From NCBI GenBank assembly GCA_963971425.1, contig OZ020517.1:8434501-8498500 (forward strand): a DNA stretch of 64,000 nt, read 5' to 3'. Positions 60,517 to 64,000 of this stretch are shown here, piece after piece. Both the position numbers and the translations under genes were made by a program. This stretch comes from Bryoerythrophyllum caledonicum (Eukaryota > Streptophyta > Bryopsida > Pottiales > Pottiaceae). The first letter of the stretch is position 1. The number at the start of each line of letters is the position of its first letter. The notes beneath the pieces are model-generated. The model did not search any database. It saw nothing but the letters and a program-made list of their open reading frames with translations, and was not told the origin of the DNA.

Positions 60517-61359
60517 AGTGTTGGTGCTTATCCTTGGAAGGGAGTACTTCTTTTCAGCTCACCCATGTCTTATAGAGCCGCGCATACGTTTAGCGGGGAT
60601 TCACAATCGAACACTTTGTTCATCTATCTCTCATGTTTATAACTAATTAGTAAACTGTTTGCGTAAAAGCATTCAATCCAGATAAAGTGTATGCCTGAGC
60701 TTGACCCTTTTTAAGAGTGACACCCTCGCATCTTTTTCAAGCTGCCATGATCTTGAAGTAGAACTTGTTGCTCAAAATGCATAATTATTTTTTGTTAATT
60801 GCCACTCATCACCATACACATCAATGCTTTTTGACCGTGCTTCAAACTTTAACATGAAACACAGAGCAAACTAGTAGCTTCTTCATGAAGAGTTGGTGAC
60901 CCAGAACAACCTACTCCACACTAAAGATTCACCTACAACACTGTAAAATTGTCAAACCGTGACTCTTTGACCAGCTCCCAGATTAACTTCTCCAACAGCT
61001 TCAGATGTTGCCATCCATGAAGGTGCCATTCTGCAGGTCACAACAAAATAGCCACATTGGTTACATTGGCCAATCCTAGTTTGGGATAAACCATGAAAAC
61101 CTGTCACAAGCTCATATCGTAACCAATATGGCAAGAAGGCCATGACCACTGTAATATTCCAAGCTTGCATATCATGTGTACAATTCAATGACCACATTCT
61201 CTACTCAACTAGGCATATGACATTAACTAATTGTATGTGCACAATCACATACATGTGCAATGGTCCAATTTCAGACTACGCACCTAGAAAGATGAAACAA
61301 TTTGTCAACAGTGTAGTGAATGAAACTCTGAAATTGGGGAGTCGTTACCTTAGTTCATG
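60517..61359. other. Convergent intergenic region
   Basis: 3' flanks of the ET-like gene (left) and the extensin-like gene (right). No gene or repeat recognised. An 81-codon minus-strand frame at 61197-60952 has no distinctive features. Confidence 0.3.
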
Positions 61360-62187
61360 TCATGCAGACAAGAAGGGGCAACTTCTCTTCTGTGAATCCT
61401 CATATTCTTCTGGAGGTGGAGCTGGGCTGGAATTTCGGGGAGGAGATTTTGAAGTGGGAGGAGAGTAAGAAGTTGGAGGAGGAGAGTATGAAGTTGGAGG
61501 AGGAGAGTAAGAAGTTGGAGGAGGAGAGTATGAAGTTGGAGGTGGAGAGTAAGAAATTGGAGGAGGAGAGTAAGAAGTTGGAGGAGAAGAGTAAGAAGTT
61601 GGGGGAGGGGAGTAAGAAGTTGGGGGAGGGGAGTAAGAAGTTGGAGGAGGAGAGTAAGAAGTTGGAGGAGGAGAGTATGAAGTTGGAGGTGGAGAGTAAG
61701 AAATTGGAGGAGGAGAGTAAGAAGTTGGAGGAGAAGAGTAAGAAGTTGGGGGAGGGGAGTAAGAAGTTGGGGGAGGGGAGTAAGAAGTTGGAGGAGGAGA
61801 GTAAGAAGTTGGAGGTGAGTAAGTAGGAGAGTATGAAGTGGGAGGAGGAGAGTACGAAGTTGGAGGTGAGTAAGTAGGAGAGTAAGAAGTTGGAGGTGAG
61901 TAAGTAGGAGAGTAAGAAGTTGGAGGAGGTGAGTAAGGAGTTGGAGGAGGAGAGTAGGAAGTTGGAGGAGGAGAGTAAGAAGTTGGAGGAGAAGAGTGTG
62001 TGGGAGGAGTGGTAGTGTAATCTTTGTGTGAACTGGGTGTGAGCATTGCTCTGCCTGCTTCTGAAGGCAGAACACACCAACACAGCAGAGCAAATTCTAC
62101 AACCAGAAACATCATCATAGTCATGACTTGAGCTGACTTTATGAAACTGGAATGAACTCCGCAGGGGAGGGTGGATGATGGTTTCAT
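61360..62187 (-). CDS. Extensin-like hydroxyproline-rich cell-wall protein
   Basis: A single open frame of 275 codons. The first Met is at 62187; the second possible start, Met22 (62124), gives a cleaner signal peptide ([20 protein letters not shown], cleavage near SEA-GRA) and may be the real one. After THSS the body is about 25 repeats of SPPPTSY or the shorter [10 protein letters not shown] variants, ending [20 protein letters not shown]. Ser-Pro(3) blocks are sites of prolyl hydroxylation and arabinosylation, and the Tyr residues can cross-link extensins in the wall (family knowledge). Classical extensins have SPPPP; here the block is SPPP with T-S-Y spacers. The 24-bp DNA repeats include a larger duplicated block (about 61530-61660 and 61680-61800). 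Confidence 0.85.
   Translation of the reverse strand: MKPSSTLPCGVHSSFIKSAQVMTMMMFLVVEFALLCWCVLPSEAGRAMLTPSSHKDYTTTPPTHSSPPTSYSPPPTSYSPPPTPYSPPPTSYSPTYSPPTSYSPTYSPPTSYSPPPTSYSPTYSPPTSYSPPPTSYSPPPTSYSPPPTSYSSPPTSYSPPPISYSPPPTSYSPPPTSYSPPPTSYSPPPTSYSPPPTSYSSPPTSYSPPPISYSPPPTSYSPPPTSYSPPPTSYSPPPTSYSPPTSKSPPRNSSPAPPPEEYEDSQKRSCPFLSA
61446..62010. repeat. 24-bp codon-repeat array within the extensin gene
   Basis: On the plus strand the unit is GAGTAAGAAGTTGGAGGAG with variants AGTATGAAG and GTTGGGGGAG. A higher-order block of about 130 bp is repeated almost exactly, consistent with unequal crossing-over. Array length is likely polymorphic. Confidence 0.9.
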
Positions 62188-62481
62188 ACCGTTTTCATTC
62201 CACTGCTTGTTTTTCAGTATTCAATTTAAGTCCAACTTTAGATTATGTGTTGTGCAGATTCAGGCTATTGTTCCATGAAAAGATTGCCATGGTTTTTGCT
62301 GCAGGTCATGTGGTGATTGATCAGTATTTATGACTTGTTTATGGTGAGGGAAGTCATCAGATCACCCAAGATCACCCAAGATCTAGCGATTCCTAGATTT
62401 TGTGGTCTAATGGTTGCCAAATCTTGGCAACTTGTTGGGCATGGACTGCGCTCCACATGAAGCCCAAAAAGCCCGTTTTAA

Positions 62482-62552
62482 CCCTTTGAGGCCGAGAGAG
62501 CCCAAATAGGGTCGATCATGGGTGTATTTGGAGCAGGTCCGGCTTTAAAGGG
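62482..62552. mobile_element. Minimal TTAA element (71 bp)
   Basis: CCCTTTGAGGCC after TTAA (62478-62481) and GGCTTTAAAGGG before TTAA (62553-62556) are inverted repeats around only about 47 bases. It is the smallest member of the TTAA group in this window and could be a deletion derivative. Confidence 0.45.
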
Positions 62553-62556
62553 TTAA

Positions 62557-63800
62557 GGTATACCCCGGATGACCGACATATTAAGCTATGTGCATATTAG
62601 GAGAACCCATATAATCATAAATTAACCCCTACGGTACCGTTACACTTTCACACCAAAAACACTTCAAAATTGTTGAATTCTAGTGCAATGAATTAAGAAG
62701 GAAACAAATACTTTCATTTTTAGTTTTGACCATAGGATCTCACATACAAATTAATAAGTAACATACTCACAAATTTTCATATACTTTGACCGCATGGATT
62801 GAAGATTATAGTGTTTAAAGTCAAACAAATGGTTCATTTTCTTCCCAGCTTTTAGTGGATCAGCACACGTTGACTTCACTTGGTGTAAAATTTTTGCACT
62901 ACACAAGGTCTAAATCCATTACCATCCTATTTTGCATGATGTTAGTTCCTTATACATCAAATTTTAGGGGTAGAGGAGGGGTGTAGCATATTTTAAACAA
63001 CTGTGCAAAGAGTGGAAGTTCAAAATTTGCCAATTTGCGTTTTAATTTTTTCTGAAATTAATATGTTTTGAATTGATAATCCAAATGGTCAATAAGAAGA
63101 TTTACACTACGTATAGTTGTCAGAAAAAAAAAAGTAAAAAATTTGAAGATCTCTAAGTTTTATGTGGAAAAGACGAAAAGAATATTTTTTGGACAATATG
63201 AAGGGAAAAAATATTACTTGCTCGTATTGAAAATCTCACATTCAATAGAGTGTCCTAGCAAAAAAAATTGGAGGTGCCAGAGTGCTCACTCTCCCCATTT
63301 GAAATTTGAAAACCTTATAACTTTTTCATTATATGTTGGATTTAGGAAAAACTTGTTCTTCCACTAAGGTCTTAGTAATGTCCTTCTACATTAAAAATTT
63401 CAAAGTGACACGTTGGAATTTGACACCATAGGAACCTGACCGAACTTTCAAAAAGCCCATTTCTGGCACTTGGTACATTAGGGGTTAATCTTTCAATGAT
63501 AGCCAATAGATTCAATTGAAATCTCAACCCGAATGATTTCATATTTTTCCAATGAAATGTGAATTAGTTATGATTTTTCAAAGTGGTAAGCCATGTTTAG
63601 CCTGTTTTTGCCCATTAGGTACCTCTCATTAGTGCCAACTAACAGTAAGGGGTCTTGACTAATAGTAAGTCTTAATTTGGAGCTGATAGAGAGTGAATGG
63701 GTGGAAATGGGGTGGATATGGGGTGGAATAGGGATCAAATATAGAGTGGTAGTGATAGGAGGGTGGCGGTGATGGGTTTGGATTATCTTAAGGCCTACAA
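62557..63800 (+). repeat. Interspersed repeat R5, interrupted by a family A element
   Basis: Outer parts (62557-62620 and 63489-63800) align with 30655-31040 in the same order. Between them lies the TTAA element at 62626-63484. R5 has no recognised termini or genes. Confidence 0.7.
62626..63484 (-). mobile_element. Family A TTAA element, complete, inside R5
   Basis: TTAA flanks are at 62622-62625 and 63485-63488. The termini CCCCTACGGTACCG and CGGTACATTAGGGG-like (right reads GGCACTTGGTACATTAGGGG) form an imperfect inverted repeat. It is inverted relative to 12062-13377 and lacks the PIF/Harbinger MITE, giving the empty site. Length 859 bp; no gene. Confidence 0.75.
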
Positions 63801-64000
63801 GATCCTAGGAGCGTCAATTTTGGTGCTTTGGATGTTGTAACTTTTACCACGATTGGTTGTTGTTGTCGCAATTTGCAAAACGCACGATGATCTTTGCAAC
63901 AACTTTCCAATGCATTTCTCTATCCTCCAATTGGTGCAGGCATTGGGAAACTACACTAATTTCCATGAAATGAAGTCACAATGAAATGTATCCAGTATAT
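63801..64000. other. No gene seen
   Basis: The last 200 bases are non-coding and hold nothing recognisable. Confidence 0.3.

Noticed and set aside
61362-61826. Plus-strand open frame rich in KLEEESKK, coiled-coil-like
   Set aside because: It is the antisense of the extensin repeat. The minus-strand product has a signal peptide and a known repeat pattern, so the coiled coil is an artefact.

Overview
This is eukaryotic nuclear DNA from a land plant: AT-rich, intron-containing and crowded with repeats. Three plant genes look complete, each with consistent splice phases or a single open frame. They are a cinnamoyl-CoA-reductase-like NADPH reductase (16296-19289, minus, six exons), a GIY-YIG protein of the plant-only EFFECTOR OF TRANSCRIPTION (ET/HRT) family (58241-60516, plus, four exons) and an extensin-like wall protein (61360-62187, minus). 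The mix of transposons, especially piggyBac-type elements, leads me to guess a non-seed plant (bryophyte, lycophyte or fern). That is inference, not shown by the sequence. No rRNA, tRNA, CRISPR array or prokaryotic operon was seen.

Layout. 1-8 kb: short non-autonomous elements bounded by TTAA. 8.0-10.7 kb: two LTR-like sequences in opposite orientation, then a degenerate minisatellite (10.7-11.2 kb). 12-13.4 kb: a TTAA element split by a PIF/Harbinger MITE. 16.3-19.3 kb: the reductase gene, with a TA-flanked MITE in intron 4. 20.6-23.0 kb: a decayed MULE/SWIM transposase. 23.2-29.3 kb: a decayed multi-exon gene joining a ParB-like domain to a beta-class DNA methyltransferase-like domain, with a palindromic tandem array in one intron. 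31.8-34.5 kb: CACTA transposase. 36.2-36.9 kb: piggyBac transposase fragment. 37.3-39.2 kb: first hAT transposase. 41.0-43.1 kb: an element with GTGAGCR-repeat inverted ends carrying CGGTACCG palindrome arrays. 43.6-46.2 kb: same-strand fragments of three unrelated host genes (FBH-type bHLH, DUF866 zinc-binding protein, RDR-gamma RNA-dependent RNA polymerase), all with introns. 47.0-49.7 kb: second hAT transposase, interrupted by a CACTA-type MITE. 50-58 kb: mostly anonymous repeats. 58.2-62.2 kb: the ET and extensin genes, convergent. 62.5-63.8 kb: another TTAA element nested in an older repeat.

The main results are: (1) many short elements have TTAA flanks and CCC(C/T)T(A/T)-type termini, the piggyBac signature, and a piggyBac transposase fossil lies in the same window; (2) a ParB + DNA methyltransferase gene with plant-style introns; (3) transduplicated gene fragments including part of an RDR silencing gene; (4) three nested insertions whose empty sites can be read from the sequence itself.
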